In this document: one piece after another, positions 52,430-53,501 of the stretch
How the letters are laid out: each line of letters begins with the position of its first letter
How positions within the stretch are numbered: the stretch's first letter is position 1
Assembly (NCBI GenBank): GCA_028875225.1
Contig: JAPPFB010000012.1
Location: 175,244-228,744 of the forward strand
DNA from: Chloroflexota bacterium
GTDB lineage: Bacteria > Chloroflexota > Dehalococcoidia > Bin125
Reading direction: 5' to 3'
DNA: 53,501 nucleotides
Position numbers and translations under genes: made by a program
The notes under the pieces: model-generated
The model's input: the letters and a program-made list of their open reading frames with translations, nothing else
Databases searched by the model: none
What the model was told of the DNA's origin: nothing

Positions 52430-53374
52430 ATGGTTCTTGAGGATCTGCACGAACTGGTTGAAACGCTACAGCGCCGGATAGCGGAGCATCGGCCTGCATT
52501 GCAACAGAGCGAGGCGCTGACTCGCTCGGCGCTGATTGACCCATTGCTGCGGGGTCTCGGGTGGGATACAGGGGATCCCAACCAAGTCGTCCCTGAGTAC
52601 CGTTCGGCCGCCGGTTCTGCTGACTACGCCCTGTTTGGCACGTCGAACAAGCCGCAGATCATCATTGAAGCGAAAAGGCTCGGCGCCCAGTTGGACTTCA
52701 AGGTTCGTCAGCAGGTCACGGGCTATTGCCAGGAAGAGGGCATTCCCTACGCGGCCATCACCGATGGCCGATATTGGGAACTGTACGACGTGTTCAAGCC
52801 GGCCGCGATGAAGGACTCAATTGTCACCATGCTCGACCTTGGGGATGCACCTCCGGAGACTTCCCTCAAGGCACTTGCTCTGTGGCGGCCAAACGTGGGC
52901 GAAGGGAACACCAGTATCGGTGCGACTCCATTACTTGAGACACCACAAGTTCCGCCTCCCATCTCGCAGCCGGCCAATGTGGCTGATCAGCCCTTTGGCG
53001 ATGGATGGCTACCCATCGCTGACTATGCTCCACCTATCCGAAGCAATATCAAGCCGAGTGCAGTTCGCTTTCCTGGGGGCAGCGCAGTTGCAGTCAAACA
53101 CTGGTCAGAAGTCGTACGTGCAATCGTCGCGCGCTTGCAAGATCAGGGTCGCTTGACGGAGAACCACCTACCGATTGTCTCAACCCAGCCAACTCGCTAC
53201 GTGCTTTCGTCCGAACCTAGGCATCCCAGCGGCAAGCCGATCCGAAAGCACGTCAGAATTGGCGCCATGTACTTCGACCGGGAGTGGAATGGAGATCAGC
53301 ACGTCCTGAATGCAAGACTCATCATTCGTACCGCCGGCTTGGATCCGGCGGATTTCGCGGTGAGGTTGCAGTAG
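52430..53374 (+). CDS. HsdR-N-like PD-(D/E)XK nuclease-domain protein
   Basis: Protein of 314 aa from ATG 52430. The N-terminal type-I restriction HsdR_N-like domain shows D65 in GSADYALFG and E80-x-K82 in IIIEAKRLG, followed by QVTGYCQEEGIPYAAITDGRYWELY, a pattern typical of this family. There is no helicase. The C-terminal half carries a proline-rich linker and an unrecognised domain. It may be a defence protein or an orphan. GC is lower than the neighbours. The reading frame extends back to 52298, but the conserved part starts here. Confidence 0.8.
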   Translation: MVLEDLHELVETLQRRIAEHRPALQQSEALTRSALIDPLLRGLGWDTGDPNQVVPEYRSAAGSADYALFGTSNKPQIIIEAKRLGAQLDFKVRQQVTGYCQEEGIPYAAITDGRYWELYDVFKPAAMKDSIVTMLDLGDAPPETSLKALALWRPNVGEGNTSIGATPLLETPQVPPPISQPANVADQPFGDGWLPIADYAPPIRSNIKPSAVRFPGGSAVAVKHWSEVVRAIVARLQDQGRLTENHLPIVSTQPTRYVLSSEPRHPSGKPIRKHVRIGAMYFDREWNGDQHVLNARLIIRTAGLDPADFAVRLQ

Positions 53375-53501
53375 GCACTGTCTGAGCTATGGCTCAGCAG
53401 AGGGGGCGTGGTTATAACCGGCACGAGGGGGTGAAAAAGGGGGGGGGGGGGGTGTTGGGGGGGGTTTTAGGGGGGGTGGGGTGGGAGTGAGGGCGGGGGT
53501 T
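53375..53501. other. Non-coding tail ending in G-homopolymer runs
   Basis: After the last stop codon, the sequence from about 53433 consists of G runs broken by T and A. This looks like low-quality contig-end sequence, not biology. Confidence 0.8.

Overview
This is a high-GC bacterial window, and its gene content resembles uncultured Chloroflexota (Dehalococcoidia/SAR202-like). It has three luciferase-like flavin/F420 monooxygenases, duplicated arylsulfatases, N-acyl-D-amino-acid deacylases, haloalkane-dehalogenase-like hydrolases and type-B carboxylesterases, a phytanoyl-CoA-dioxygenase-type enzyme and two acyl-CoA carboxylases. The lineage is an inference from gene content only; no rRNA or ribosomal protein gene is present. 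The last ~100 bases are a degenerate G-rich run that looks like a contig-end artefact.

Layout. 1-396: 107-bp tandem repeats. 397-3709: serine beta-lactamase-like hydrolase, an unknown protein and a D-2-hydroxyacid dehydrogenase. 3747-7532: housekeeping (tsaE-tsaB, ndk, rsfS, mnmA, two small membrane proteins). 7529-9119: a TcmP/Gp37-Gp68 (three-Cys-motif) cassette. 9290-11106: tandem dehalogenase-like hydrolases. 11469-11674: two adjacent tRNA-Ser genes. 11839-16799: AMP-forming acyl-CoA ligase, acyl-CoA carboxylase beta subunit, F420 oxidoreductase, PH-domain protein. 16816-21689: tandem sulfatases. 21686-22701: RelA/SpoT-domain gene plus a small partner. 22732-26343: tandem D-aminoacylase-family amidohydrolases. 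26476-27968: PD-(D/E)XK nuclease plus a small unknown. 28529-31595: leuA-leuC. 31605-34691: tandem carboxylesterases. 34782-42901: a monooxygenase, then an opposite-strand set coding for two peptide-type ABC permeases, an MNT-HEPN protein, a substrate-binding lipoprotein, a PhyH dioxygenase and a class-III aminotransferase. 42980-46378: single-chain biotin-dependent carboxylase. 46435-48876: leuB and leuD with two very small genes between them. 48975-52024: fluoroacetate-dehalogenase homologue, acetoacetate-decarboxylase-fold protein, monooxygenase. 52430-53374: HsdR-N-like nuclease-domain protein.

How it works together. Leucine biosynthesis is split into leuA-leuC and leuD-leuB. Most other genes fit scavenging and oxidative or hydrolytic breakdown of diverse organic matter: dehalogenation, desulfation, ester cleavage, D-amino-acid release, CoA activation and carboxylation. 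Tandem paralogue pairs are strikingly common. Small defence- or toxin-like cassettes of visibly lower GC are scattered singly among the metabolic genes.

Most notable observation. Between leuD and leuB lie two paralogous small ORFs that both read ...CCG[N/D]YG[D/A]PGC-TGA-VSxERA.... Reading frame, protein sequence and a 17-nt hairpin at an identical distance all continue past the in-frame TGA. This is what a selenocysteine codon with a bacterial SECIS element would look like, so the pair may be an undescribed small selenoprotein family. One copy ends in a histidine-rich tail.
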